A DNA stretch of 64,000 bases, from assembly GCA_027475525.1 (NCBI GenBank), contig JAMWFC010000088.1, positions 1,705,534-1,769,533 of the forward strand. The letters run 5' to 3'. This stretch comes from Macrolepiota albuminosa (Eukaryota; Basidiomycota; Agaricomycetes; Agaricales; Agaricaceae). The translations under genes were made by a program, and so were the position numbers. Under the pieces are notes generated by a model. It had not been told where the DNA came from. It saw only the letters and a program-made list of their open reading frames with translations, and ran no database searches. Positions 1 to 11,723 of the stretch are shown one piece after another (the stretch's first letter is position 1; every line of letters starts with the position of its first letter).

Positions 1-352
1 TGGCGACGGAACCAATTCCAAGCCTCTCCTTCCATAAATTTGTGTAGCACGAATATCCTCTCCTGGTCCATGTCGTCTCCACCATAGCAGCAGGCTGCGA
101 GGTGGTAGCACACGTCCATGGCCCAGTCCTCCAGTTGAGAGAACCTATGTCCTCCAGCGTACGCACGTATGTGCTTACCATCGGATTTACGGGGGCTTAC
201 CCCAGCAGGGAACTTAAATCTGACTCCAAGGGAGTCATCCACCAGACGAGTGAGGCGGTCATGCATATGATCCATATGGATCCTGACCGCTTCATTCATT
301 CCTGGCATAGTTTCACGCAAATCATGAGGTGCGGGCATCGAAAATGCCCAAG

Positions 353-506
353 GACTGCGAAACAGGTGCTCATTGGCCGCTCTTTCCGGCCGTGTGGTGG
401 GCTGTTGCCTCACTTGTTGCTCTGCTGGTGACTGCGAAACAGGTGCTCATTGGCCGCTCTTTCCGGCCGTGTGGTGGGCTGTTGCCTCACTTGTTGCTCT
501 GCTGGT
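353..506. repeat. Perfect 77-bp direct duplication 1
   Basis: Bases 353-429 recur exactly at 430-506. Because 77 is not a multiple of three, the gag frame of copy A shifts here. The length equals that of seven other duplications in the window, which suggests an assembly join. Confidence 0.95.
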
Positions 507-569
507 AATTCACCAGCCTGCCTGCCACTTTCACGACGATTATTATCGTCCTGATCGTCATTCCTACAA

Positions 570-723
570 TCACGTCCTCCACCGTCGTTATTGCAACGAC
601 TTGGCTCCCTCCGCTCGTAGTGGTCACTACTATTATCACTACCACCTCACGTCCTCCACCGTCGTTATTGCAACGACTTGGCTCCCTCCGCTCGTAGTGG
701 TCACTACTATTATCACTACCACC
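570..723. repeat. Perfect 77-bp direct duplication 2
   Basis: Bases 570-646 recur exactly at 647-723, again shifting the gag frame of copy A. The interval from duplication 1 contains no other repeat, so this is a separate event of the same length. Confidence 0.95.
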
Positions 724-2277
724 CGGATTTCTGTCCGGTTCAGCAGTTCGAGCCATGAATTGTCGCCGCATCTCATCGACAGGCATTACACCCTCGCGCC
801 CTTCAAAGACTACCCCCTGGTCGTCAATTAACGACTCACCATGATCGCACAAGTCCTGGTTGCGTATTCTCTGGTAATTGACGCGTTCATTCCAGTTGTC
901 CACTAGGTGGACGCGTCACACTACACGTCGTGGTCGCATTCGCTCCTCAAGAATGTGGACTTCATCCACCTCTTCCTTGATTGTAACTTGCTTACGAGGT
1001 GTCTTAACCTCCTGCACTGCAAGTAGTGCCTCTGGCTCTGCCGGAGTCGTCGTTACAGTCTCCACCTCAGACAGTGCCTGCTGAGGCACTCCGCTAACAA
1101 TGTGTTGACAGTTTGCGGCGTTCTGACGCCAAACGTAGTCTTGCTGAGACTTATTAGCCTGACAAGGCGCATTGAGCAATTCCATCGCGTCCGCGATTAA
1201 TGGCGCTCGTCTGTGCACACTCATCTCACACTCTACTAAGTCGGCTGGAGTAGCCGTTGAGACTGCTGACCCTCGCGCTGCTTTGCGCTTAAGGTATTCC
1301 ACCACTTCGAGTTCGAAGATGCGCACAAACAATTCAATATATTCATTCAAATATGCACGGGGTACATCGTGACTCCTAGCAGCCAGCAACTGTAAGTGCT
1401 TCACTACATAAAGCTGAAGACGCTTTCGCGTCGATTCCTTCGCGACCGACGAATATCGGTCCAACACCAGCTGTAGCTGGATAGACAAGGTCAAATGCAA
1501 CCTTTTGCTTTCCTCATCATCTGAGGACTCCAACTCGGACTCTAAGTCCATAACTCTCCTGAGGCCGTCATGCCTCACTTGCGGCTGTTTGCCAGCCCGT
1601 ATTTGCAACTCTGGAATTCCAGGCGCTGGAGACGCCTTTTCCAACCGTACGACATTGTCGTCCTCTCTACTGACCACTATTGCTGGTCCTTGCTTCTGTC
1701 CTTGTGTCGTCAACGACAACGGTCCCGGTTCAGTGGCAGCATTGGCCACATATTCCAAATGCCGTTCCGTAGGTGCAGTCCGGAATGGGGTGCTATGCGC
1801 AAACGCGCTGCCTTGTACCATTTCCGAGTACTGGGTAACGTCCGGTTGACCCTCAGAGGGAGCTGAAGAGCTCTCGGGCAATACCGGATACATTAGTGAA
1901 GGCATTTGGCTTGCTGGCAGCGACACTCCTGAGACCGCGGATCTCTCTCCTGGTTTTCCACCAGGTCGTACAATGGATATCATCCGTGATACGGATAGCC
2001 CACCAGGCATTCCAAAGCTCGCACTGACATCGCAAGGAGTCTTTTCGTCCCGCTTTGGCGGAGGTTGGTATGCTGACGCAGATTGCGTCTTCACAGCCTG
2101 AAGCACAGGTAAGTCACCTGCGTCTGCAGCTGGGAACAGAGGATCCGGATCAAGAGAGCCAGTCATGGAAGCACGTTTTCAGCGTGATGCCAACAGAGAA
2201 TCGAGAGGTTTTGATGAGAGTTGCCTAGTCGGTAACAAGCCTAGAGTCTAAAGCCGATAGCAGAAGATTTAAAAAAA

Positions 2278-2451
2278 TGTAACCGGAGTTACGGGTTAGA
2301 ACTATCTTGTGTGTATCACACAAGTGCTAAATCAGACCGCAGTATCGGATTTAACTAGTACTTAGAGTGAAAACAAGATGTTGTCTTACGTAATACTCTA
2401 CTAAACAATTATAGCGTCGTTGACGCTAAGAACACGGATGACTCCGTTACA
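2278..2451 (-). repeat. LTR (174 bp) of chromovirus copy A
   Basis: On the minus strand it begins TGTAACGGAGTCA and ends CCGGTTACA, with 6-bp inverted ends TGTAAC/GTTACA. It is collinear with 59161-59334 (shared blocks CAACGACGCTATAAT, TACTGCGGTCTGATTTAGCA, GTGATACACA). An A/T-rich leader and gag follow, making this the 5' LTR. Confidence 0.85.
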
Positions 2452-2548
2452 CCTCTTGAGCACACAGTTACACTTAGTGTTCAAATCGCGCTAGCTTTCT
2501 TTGACTTTGTTACTAAGTTGGGTGCTAGCCTTGTCTATCTTGTTAAGA
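2452..2548 (-). repeat. Decayed fragment of the S-family LTR
   Basis: This matches 30747-30842 (minus-strand S-family solo LTR) across shared blocks such as CACACAGTTACACTTAG. Almost all differences are C to T, including loss of several CpGs (GTCGGGCGC in the better copy reads GTTGGGTGC here). It directly abuts the copy A LTR. Confidence 0.7.
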
Positions 2549-2677
2549 AGGTGATTGATTGAAGTTGAACATGTCAAATTAGTACAAACAAGGTCACATG
2601 ACATTGTTTATACTTCTCACAAGGTGTTTCCATCTTCTACTGCTGAAAAGTATTGAGAAAATATGAAAATTAAAGTA

Positions 2678-2887
2678 AGTCAAAAAACTGCCCCAATGAT
2701 TGAATATTTTGTTTGATTTATTACTCAGCGAGTTCTTGTCCAAATCACATGATTTATACATCATTATAAAGCCAAGATGTAGCTGTATGTCATGTGAATT
2801 TCTACGATTTTAAGCTTATGTAATTGTTGCACACCATGTGAAACCTTCCAAAAAGGTCAAACATTGGGGCAGTTTTTTGAGCCAGTG
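2678..2887. mobile_element. MITE with terminal inverted repeats, TA target site
   Basis: TCAAAAAACTGCCCCAATG at 2680-2698 is matched by its perfect reverse complement at 2862-2880. The ~210-bp unit is bordered by TA at 2676-2677 and 2888-2889. There is no coding capacity. Length, perfect 19-bp inverted repeats and TA flanks fit a non-autonomous Tc1/mariner/pogo-type element. No transposase for it is visible in the window. Confidence 0.8.
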
Positions 2888-2889
2888 TA

Positions 2890-5764
2890 GACACGGGCTT
2901 GGGCTTTATTGCCCATACTGGAGTTGAAATGATGAGTTTGGGTGCTGTTAACAAGTCTGATGCAGCATTTCATCACAAATATCCACCCACGCATCAGTAG
3001 CAAAAAGGTTTTCATTGTTTGGGCAGCAGGTGGCAAACAGGAGAGTATAGGTTTGTTGTCCATGATAAATAAATTTTGGGTGTCTTGTAAATCCCAAGGA
3101 GTGCATGATGATAGCATTTGAATCATCATGCTTCGAACTCGTGTACATAGAGGGTATTGTGATATCTTTCCTGTTATGGTCAAGGATCAGGAGATCGTCG
3201 TTTCCAGGTCATTGTTTCTAAGAGCATGTATAGAGGTTGGTACAGGAATAAAGCCTTCTGAGAGAATATAATGTAGTAAGATGGGTTGTCACCAGTGCCA
3301 GTCTGGACGCTGAAGGTATGGCTGAGATAATGTGAAGCAGTGAATTCTACAGGCTCTAGCACAGATTTAGCACCAAGAGGATGGTCTTGGCCATACCCAA
3401 GGGTTATGCATGGTTCTACAGCTCTAGCACAGATTTAACACCCAGAGGATGGTCTTGGCCATATCTATGCTTTTTACCATCATAATTTGCCAATGTTAAA
3501 TAGAAACTGACTTGTGTAAATGGTTTTTTTCTCTACTGCATTCTGGAACAGAGATGAAGAGTTGAGTATTGAGGGCAAGAAATAGAAACAGTGACTCCGA
3601 TCTTGTAAGGGTGACCTGAGATCCAAAGTGTATTAGAGTATGTACTGACAATATCATAATAACTACTCATCTGGCAGAGGGAGATCCAAAGAGAACAAGT
3701 CTAGGAATTCCCTATGCCAGGTTGGATGCTTCTGGGACTTCTGAAGCATGGGAAACAACTGTACAGTGCAACAAAACCTTAAAAACTCAAAAATTGACTA
3801 AACAAACAACTGTGCAAACAAGGTAGGAAAACTCTGGACTTTAGAAGTCAGAAAGGCAAACTCTGGCTTATATAAGCAGTCTGGAAGCGGTGCTGAAGGG
3901 CCCACACTTGTCTGAATGGTAGCTAAAGAACCAGAGCATCTCAAGGACTGAGAGTAGTACTAACAGATAGTGTTGAAAGAATAGAAACAGTAAAACGAAA
4001 TAATGTCAGAAGAAATAAGAGAATGAATGAAGGGAGAGTAAAGAGATAAGGAGTGAGAAAAGGAAGAAATGAGGAGTCCCCTGACAGATTTCTTGATATC
4101 TAGTAGGATAATTAAGAATATACAGATGTTCGTTATTAAAGAAATGGAAGGGACAACTTCGTACCTTTGTCAATATCGAATTGGGGCTTTTCATTTTTTG
4201 TCTGAATCAGGTCTGATGAGACCCTGTTGAGTTTCTACTTGTAATTCAATAGATAAAACAGTACTATGTTTAGATAAGCTGTTTCTCCTGCTTTGCCACA
4301 GTGTGGAAGAAATACGAATGCGTCTGTGGGAGAAAGAAGAAGTGAGTAAGTTTTTATTTTTCTTATATGGGTGAGACATAGGATATTCAATCACCAGCTT
4401 CAGAGCTTACATTCAGCTGTAATCCAACGATGTCAATGCTATCAAACAGGGAAAGAATTAATAAGAATGAACTGTACCGTAGTCCTGGAGACATGTAGAG
4501 CCCTTCATCTATATGCTGGCTTTACCCACATTTGAAATTGGCTGCATATGACCCACCAGTGGGACTATATAAAGTTTTTAGAACATATAATTGTGTGGGT
4601 GGGAGGAGACATACCTAGCACTTTGAATGCCAACAACGCATGCTTGAGACTCCATGACTGACAAACAAAACTGCTCATGATTACATGGAGATTGCTGCAG
4701 ATTTGTCATGTTACGTTATCTAAAGTCTTCCACTCCATTCTAGAATAAACCACTGGTTCCAGAAACATGTTCCATCAGAAAGTGCCAACTATGGATGGCC
4801 TTAGCTTCAGCGGTAGATGACAAATGACTATGTATATTTATTGTTGTTGTATGGTTTGTGTTTGATTGTTCAAATATGTTCTTGTTCTGCAATTGTCATC
4901 ATAGACGGTACAATGTCATTTCACCATTCTCGCCTCAACAACTCTAAGTTTTACAATCACTTATAGTATTCAGACATTATTCCTAACACTCTTAACCTGT
5001 CTTCTCACTTTGACAGGACATATGTGGCAGCAAGTTAATTAGATATTCTTTATGCATGCTCTGCTGACCTATTTAAGGCACTTGCACATGTGTTGTCTGA
5101 GGCAGAAAAAAATATTTCTCTTGCTAGCTGTTCAGACATATTCTCCATATTTCGAAATACTATAAATGATGTCCCTGTTTATTGTGTACCAAAAGATAAG
5201 GCACTCGAAGCCTTGTTCAAAGTTATTTTGTCATATTGTGTACTTGACATATACATGCTTGTATGTGAGGATAAGATGTGCCCTCCACAAACCTTGGGGC
5301 CAATGACGGAGAATAGCCGTTGAGTAGGTTCATCCCTATTATCTATTTCATTGTCTGAGTTTGTGTTTTAGCCAGTAAACTCTTTAAACTCACTCCCCAA
5401 CCTTATCAGAAAATTCCATAAAAACCTTGTACAACTTTTAAAAAAGATAAATGCCGAATCTAAAGGAGAATGACCGAGAGACCGTTCCACCCCCAAGTTT
5501 ACGGGTCCTTGCATAAAGCTGTACTCCAAACTTACTTCTCAGATTAGCAATAAGGGTGTTCAAAACACCATAATCAATCTTACTAGTGTGGCATTACATC
5601 TAAGTTGCCTATTGAAGATAATTTTAATTGATATCAGTTTGAATGTTTATTAAAGTTGCCTCAGGGTAACCTTTATCTACCGTTTGATATATATTCTATT
5701 CCATTCTAGCAACCTTCCGATCACTGCTCTGTAGCTCGACAGGGATCTTGTTTGGTTTTGCAGA
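2890..5764. other. No gene recognised (AT-rich, about 2.9 kb)
   Basis: Only short unsupported reading frames occur on either strand. The frame at 5090-5323 could be a scrap of an upstream exon of the JmjC-like gene that follows, but nothing confirms it. A 68-bp imperfect tandem duplication lies at 3353-3488. Confidence 0.6.
3353..3488. repeat. Imperfect 68-bp tandem duplication
   Basis: GCTCTAGCACAGATTTA begins at 3353 and again at 3421, each followed by GAGGATGGTCTTGGCCATA. The copies differ at several bases and the period is 68, so this is an ordinary diverged duplication and not one of the 77-bp joins. Confidence 0.85.
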
Positions 5765-6798
5765 TTGTATGTCACATCTGTTGCTCATCGGGATCAACCC
5801 TCATCTGTGAAGGTGTTGACTCAAACTGAGTATCACTCTTCCTCTCCACTTGCTCTCTCCAAAACATTAACGTCGCATTCTTGTATTCTTGTTATTGGGG
5901 ACAAGCATATTGACCCAGGCTTCAATGCATGCTCCTTATCAGACATATGCATCTTGGACAATGTTATCCAGGTGCATGGTACACTCAAGCTCCTTTGTAT
6001 TATTATTGTTATCTTTAATTTTAATTCTTTTTCCTGCAGATTTCACTATATCTGGTAGTGAGCGCTTAAAGCATGCAACACCCCAAGATCTTCTAAGGAT
6101 ACTAGAATCTTTGTACCAAAGATCATTAAATGCTTTGGATATCCCTGCCTCCCTAGAAACTTTTCTGCACCTCCTGTTCTCGAGCAACTTGGCTGTCTGG
6201 AGAAAAGTTCAAGGTCATGGGTACTGTAAAGTGGACGACTGTTATCCAATTTCTGATATGCAATAGAAGCTTGCTTCCACCAGTGGCACCCACCATTACT
6301 GGCACATTGACACCAATAGTTTTGTTATGTTCATCTTCATTGAAACTGGCATGAAGTTGTAGTTCATGGCAGCACCCAAATCTGGAAATTATGATGACTT
6401 CAGAGCATGGGACCTCTACATTAATGATTTCTACATTAGAAAGCCAAACAATGAAAAGTGGGACGTCGAGCTCCTTGTTATGCAGCTGGGTTCCATGCTA
6501 TTTGTCCACTGATTATTTCTTTTTCTTGTATTATTTACTGATAATGTATTATTACAGCATCATGCACCCATGTTTACCTCATGCCGTAGTTACTCCAGTA
6601 CCTACAATATGCCATGAGGGTCATTTCTACAATACATTGACTCTTGCTGCCTCAATAATCAGCTTGTATCACCATTATATTGCTTCAACATCAATCTCCA
6701 ACACAGACCATGGCCCCACCTCAGACATGGTGCTGATGCGCCTCCTCATGTATTTTGTACTTGTTCTCATCAATTTGGTGACTGATCACAGTAAGTGA
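5765..6798 (+). pseudogene. JmjC-domain (cupin, 2-oxoglutarate oxygenase type) gene, broken
   Basis: An exon from 5765 (VKVLTQTEYHSSSPLALSK...) ends with a phase-1 donor. A 61-nt intron at 5979-6039 joins it to an exon reading DFTISGSERLKHATPQDLL. Downstream comes THHYWHIDTNSFVMFIF, holding an HxD pair, and after a second putative intron (about 6489-6554) LPHAVVTPVPTICHEGHF, where the H could be the third metal ligand. This order is typical of JmjC domains. In-frame TAGs at ~6264 and ~6357 replace expected Trp codons (MQ*KLAS, MKL*FM). JmjC proteins are usually histone demethylases or hydroxylases; here the family call is inference from the motifs. The N-terminus is not defined. Confidence 0.6.
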
Positions 6799-6839
6799 AG
6801 TCATTGTCACATCTGTTTATACTATTCACGTATGTGCAG

Positions 6840-7743
6840 ATTACAACAATAGTCACGTTCCAAACACAAATTCATGGGACGGCGTGCTGATACTTCTTTA
6901 TCTATGCAACTATTTTGAATTGCATGATGCACTTGTGTCTTTGGACCATGCTTGGAACAGCAATCTTTGATCCTTTGAAGTGTCCATAAAAAACTGAGTC
7001 CATGTACAAAGACTGGTGTACTGGTTCTTCTCCAATCATGAACTTGAAGCTGAGTCCAATGGCAGTATCATAACAGGTCTGCCTGCACTTGAATATATAT
7101 TGTCTTGGTTCTTGGCTACCCATGCTTGCATACTTATGCACTACAAAAAAACCACATGGCTGAATCATATATGCGGTTCCAACACAAATACTCCCCATCA
7201 ACAACTTGTATCAATATCCAATCCATCCTCCATAATGGACCTGCCTGGAAGGCATACACCCTTGTCCACCTGCGTCTTGGTGCTTCCAATGTCAATCCTA
7301 TTGAATTAATGTTTGCCTGAAGGGGCAGCCAATACATTATTCACAAAGTTTCAACAGTTGACTTCCGTGAGTGTTTTTTGCATCTAAGTTCTGACATTTT
7401 TCATACTTCCTCAGCTTATCCGTACATCAATGGTTATGTTTGGTGGGATTTCATGATTGCACGCCAACTTGGCGTCACATTTACAAATTTCAATCCCCAA
7501 CGTGAAGATGCTGACTTGTCTTGCTGGGTTGAATTTTCTGTTGATGAATTGAAAACTTACAATACCTGCTTCAAGTCTGGTTATATCAGCAACACCCCTT
7601 CCTAAATCTCCTGTACTTGCTCCTACAAATACAACTTCCCATAGTCCCAAAGCAAGTGATACTTTGAGTAGCTCAAGCAATGAAGATGAATCATCAGACA
7701 GGCCTGATAAGTTGCTCAGTACAGGTGTCAATATTGTACTCAT
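6840..7743 (+). pseudogene. Degenerate coding sequence downstream of the JmjC-like gene, unrecognised
   Basis: Protein-like stretches appear in shifting frames: NPSSIMDLPGRHT (7016-7309), HNGPAWKAYTLVHLRLGAS (7105-7320) and YINGYVWWDFMIARQLGV with FNPQREDADLSCWVEFS (7378-7605). The last has the composition of a genuine exon. It may be the 3' part of the preceding gene or a second gene. No family was recognised. Confidence 0.4.
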
Positions 7744-7977
7744 TCACTTAATCTAGCTGCTAAGCAAATCTGATAGTCATAGCATTTGTTGTTTATTGTA
7801 GTTTATATTGCTGCTCTTTTTAGTCCATTTATCTGTAAACCAAATATCATATATACCATCAAACAAGACGGTACAATATCCAGTATCTGAAACAAGTAAG
7901 ATTGGTAAATTGTTTACCGCACAGAAGCCAACAAAAATGCTTGAGCTAATATTTATGTCATGCTAGAGTAACCTGCT

Positions 7978-8085
7978 ATTCTGTAAGCTGTCACTCCAGC
8001 AGCAGTTTATGTAAGCTGACACTACAGCAATAGTTTATATAAGCTGGTGCTCCAGCAGTCATTTATGTAATCTGCCACTTCTATT
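7978..8085 (-). repeat. Minisatellite array 1 (inverted relative to arrays 2 and 3)
   Basis: Three to four degenerate units of about 30 bp with core TGTAAGCTGTCACTCCAGCA lie directly beyond the 3' end of the Helitron gene. The reverse complement of the same unit makes up arrays 2 (15175-15450) and 3 (33338-33412). Confidence 0.8.
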
Positions 8086-8092
8086 GATGTGA

Positions 8093-9318
8093 TCAATCTG
8101 TTCTGATGTATACAGCCAACGTGGCTGTCCTGGAGTTGCACTTTGATATATCAATCAAGCTCATAGACTCACTTTCCTTTATCATTTTATATCCAGTTGT
8201 CAATCCATCATGATGCCAAGATTTGTTGGATGAAGATATGTAGTGGCTTGAAAAATGAAAATTGCCAAAATATATAACTCCTTTTAATGTGTACTTACTC
8301 ACACTGGAAGAATCAACGGTCATGATTTCAAGCCTCTTATCCACGTTGACTGATACACTTGATATATCAAAATAGATAATTGAAGAGGCCATTAGAAACT
8401 GAGAAACCTTGATTAGTTGTCTCGCACATGAATTATACCTTGTGCTTGTATAGCACCAAAAGTCATCAACATGCTTATGAATGGATGGTCTTTCTGGCAT
8501 GAGTATGATCATTACTGATTTTGATTTAACTCTCCGATGGGCCATGGCATGGTGAGCTGGACAGACCATAAATGAATCAAGCACATCTGACATATTGACA
8601 GATAGTTCGTTAATCAAAGAGTGTACAGACGTGTATTTGCCAAATAGGAACTCTCTGTGATTCCTCTGAGACAGCTTGGTCCAAAGCCATTCCCTGGTCT
8701 CCTCAAGGGCCTCATAATCTCCTGGGGCGATACTATGGAAATCCTTCACTAGATATTTGTTTAGATGCAGGCTCAATACACTAAGCTTTCAAGACCATTC
8801 TAAAGGATCTTCTCGCCATAAATTGTATATAATAGACAATATGGAATTGTACGCACAACTGTTCAGCTTCCATGAACAGGCAAAGAGAGGACAAGTACCT
8901 TGCAAAATAGACAGACTATGCTCAACGTCTTCCTGTATCTTCCGTTTTCCTATGCTACATGAATCCTTGTATACCTTGGCCTCTCTGGCAGAGATGAAAG
9001 TGTTTTTAAGCAATGGCCTTTCTTGTAGTGGCCTCTTTCTTGATATTATATGCCAATTTATATCTATGTACCCTGAATCATCAAATTGATCATTTTTACT
9101 CCATCTCAGGGACAGATGCAAATGAGGAGGAAGGTAGGTGTCACTTTTGCATTGTTTAAATAATGCTATCAAATTGGACCATCTTAGAGCATCATGGAAA
9201 TCCTTTGGCAGCTTCCCTACATATCTCAGCCTTGTTATCTCATCCAGCAACTCCAAATCCTGGAACTCCTGACATAGTGCACCAGTTGCTTTTTCTTGAA
9301 TAACAATTCTATCAAATT
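8093..9318 (-). pseudogene. C-terminal extension of the Helitron protein, cysteine-peptidase-like
   Basis: It continues directly from the helicase. ELLDEITRLRYVGKLP is followed by a short region, then WKLNSCAYNSILSIIYNLW (~8865), then, after a frame change near 8780, FHSIAPGDYEALEETREWLW and near the end HFSSHYISSSNKSWHHDGLT (~8230). The Asn-Ser-Cys-Ala-Tyr box and the distal His with a following Trp and Asp resemble the Cys and His boxes of ubiquitin-specific (C19-type) peptidases. The similarity is judged by eye. Such extensions are known on some Helitrons; the peptidase call is inference. Confidence 0.5.
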
Positions 9319-9472
9319 CACATATTATAATAGTACTGGCTGCAGTAGCACTTTGGGACAGTGCTGTATAGTAAGCCTGATGGGATTGACATTTGCACAT
9401 ATTATAATAGTACTGGCTGCAGTAGCACTTTGGGACAGTGCTGTATAGTAAGCCTGATGGGATTGACATTTG
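9319..9472. repeat. Perfect 77-bp direct duplication 3
   Basis: Bases 9319-9395 recur exactly at 9396-9472, inside the helicase C-terminus. They duplicate the coding of SQSATAASTIII and shift the frame. Removing one copy in thought rejoins the helicase to its C-terminal extension. Confidence 0.95.
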
Positions 9473-11621
9473 AACAAGTCAACAGGATTGAAAGGCCTAG
9501 TCTTCCCTTGGCTAGCATAATTGGTTATAGCATAGTTGATGAGTATTTTGACTTGTGATTGCAAAATTGTAATCTTTTGGTTGTTAGGTAGACTGCATTC
9601 AGTTGAAACAGTGCTTCTAGTTATTGGTACTACATCTTCAGGAAGACCTTCTATGTGTATGTGGTGTGGTGGATTCTTCAGTTTTACAAACAGCATGTCT
9701 ATCATACGTTGACCAACAGAACCCGTACATGACTTCCATCCATATACGTAACCTTCTTGACCATTTGTGATACAGAGCTCGGTGGCAATGTTAGTCTTAA
9801 TGATAATAGGTAAGTCGACGCATAGCGACAGTTTGCCTGCAACTTGACCAGATGTGGATGATGGAGGCTGCTCCCATAGAATATTCTGAATAGAGGAGTG
9901 TAGAGGAACTCTGTTTCTACCTGATGCTCCTCGACCTTTACCTTTGCATGTGCTCTCGTCATCTTTGTCAAATACAGTATCTTTGCTAAAGAAATCTGTC
10001 AGCTCGAGTCTACTCTCCAGGGCAAATCTGCTACTTTCAACCACATTGACAGCATCTTTATCTATATTGTATGCTGTTATAATAGACACATTATGGAAGT
10101 CATCATTGAAAAGCAAAGAGTCTGAAAGATTGGAGACTTGCCGAGACTCCAGAAACTGAATATCATCTTTGGTGCATGCTTGATACTTCATGTTAGTGAG
10201 GGCCATTCTAAAGGATTTGTTGTCTGGACTTTGCATTGTCTGTCTCATATTCTGTCTCAATATGACTACTGTAGTAACCTGATGTCAAACTGCTTCATCC
10301 AATGCAGCCTTTTGTTTGTTTAGATCTATAGATTGCATACCCACACTGCGACTGTACAGCGCTGCATTCTCATGGCCAGTTACTGGCAGCAGCTGAGCAA
10401 AATTGCCAGCAAACACCGTGTTCATACCACCAAAAGGGAGGTGTAATAGACCTGTAATCTGAGCAAGACACACTGATATCTTGTACATATCCCTGCAAGA
10501 CAATATGGATACTTTGTTAAAAAATACATATTGCACCCTGATAAGGCATGACTTTACTTAAGCCAGTTGTGCCAGAGAGTCACGTACCATATCATAATTC
10601 CAAATAGATAATGATAAGTTGATCCACCTAACAGTGATGCTGCAGTGCTGGTAGGAGCAACCACTGCAAACCTATGAGATTTTCCATGGGCTGCAAAGTA
10701 TTGGGACAGCGCCTTAAGCACCTGCGTTTTCCCAGTGCCCCCCATACCCCCTATATACATTCTCAACTATTCAAGATTAGAAGTGGCAGCGTGGTTAGCC
10801 ACTATTCTAAATGCTCTGGTTTGTTCCTTGTTGAGATTGAAACTGGTAGTAATTTCAGATATAGTGGATTTCCATTTGATATTCAAATGTTTTTTCTCTA
10901 GGAAACTATAATCACATACTTCTACAATGCCCAGCTTGTTTTGTTTATCTGATCTTCCAACGTGCTGTTCACAAACAGACAACATGTTTTTTTGCCTATC
11001 TTTTAGTATAGACGCATGAGTTTCACTGACCTTATGTCTCCAGTAAGTACTGGGCATGTCTGATACCAAAGGTGAATGCTTTGTTGTAACAAGGGAGGTT
11101 TGGCCCATTACAGGCTTATCCCAATTCAGGCTCATCATGGTGGAAGTCATAATAGCCATATCTCTCCAATGTTTTAGTTCAGTCTTGCCAAGCTCATTAT
11201 TACAGTCAAGGTCTATCCCATAGTCCTCAGGTTGTCTATTATTTTCGTTGTCCATATGATCCTTTTGTTCCATATTTCTGACATTGGAAACTGAATTGTC
11301 CATTCCCAGAAATGCCATACTGCCTTGCTTCAACTGTGTGTAGAAGTCGTCGCAGGCATCCAAACATTCATACTTAATATTCATATTAGCCATAAGACAC
11401 AGTTGCCTTTTGGTAAAATGGTGGTTGTCAAATGCCATGCTCCATAAATTATACTTGTTTTTTAAATCAGCACCTGAATGCCAAGGCTTGAATAAGGTAA
11501 GCATGGTGATGCAGTATTCATCTCTATCCCCTTTATCATGCCTTGGAAGAGTAAGACCTATGAAATTGGGCACACGCTTCTGCCCTGGCAGATATACAAG
11601 AGTAGCATGAGAGTCCAACAA
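9325..11621 (-). pseudogene. Helitron Pif1-family helicase domain
   Basis: This is the 5'-3' DNA helicase moiety that unwinds the transposon strand. Minus-strand order: linker from 11621, then IGGMGGTGKTQVLKAL (Walker A, ~10740), VVAPTSTAASLLGGSTYH, FFNKVSILSCRDMYK at the Walker B position, FGGMNTVFAGNFAQLLPV, and C-terminal motifs IIIKTNIATELCITNGQEG and YAITNYASQGKTRPFNPVDL (~9510). The Walker B acidic pair, normally Asp-Glu, reads Asn-Lys, which should abolish ATP hydrolysis; both changes are G-to-A on the coding strand. Reading breaks occur near 10766, 10550 and 10270. The end is disrupted by the 77-bp duplication at 9319-9472. Confidence 0.8.
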
Positions 11622-11723
11622 GGGATGATTGTCTGTAAAGTTGACAGTCAGTGTGTTGGCCGATTTAGACTTGGAACTTTTATTTCCTCTATGAGTTGAT
11701 TTTACTTATTTGCATCTAGAAGC

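Larger units (their letters stand above)
1..2166 (-). pseudogene. gag: Gag polyprotein of chromovirus copy A (partial, interrupted)
   Basis: Gag would form the retrotransposon particle. Reading starts at the ATG at 2164-2166 and stays open for 416 codons: a low-complexity N-terminus, an acidic stretch (ESDDEESKR, ~residue 213), then a helical region containing ELFVRIFELEVVEYLKRKAAR. A TGA at 916-918 interrupts the frame, which continues as RVHLVDNWNERVNYQR and the motif ESLIDDQG. The same ordered motifs (LIVRVLTMELQMYLQRKAAR, FLIDDQG, IDEMCHQF) occur in copy C at 60.4-61.0 kb, so this is gag and not host sequence. Two 77-bp duplications (353-506, 570-723) shift the frame further on. The TGA is probably a decayed CGA. 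The capsid core lies beyond base 1 or in the broken part. Confidence 0.75.
1..2451 (-). mobile_element. Ty3/Gypsy chromovirus copy A, 5' part (runs off the window)
   Basis: Read on the minus strand this is LTR (2278-2451), a short leader, then gag continuing past base 1. The LTR matches the one at 59161-59334 in length (174 bp) and sequence, and the gag matches the one at 59.5-61.5 kb. The copy therefore belongs to the family of Gypsy2 and supplies the gag that Gypsy2 lacks here. Pol, the 3' LTR and any target-site duplication lie outside the window. Confidence 0.85.

Noticed and set aside
353..723. The 77-bp duplications as target-site or replication-slippage events
   Set aside because: Identical length in eight unrelated contexts and zero mismatches inside decayed sequence are not expected from slippage or transposition.
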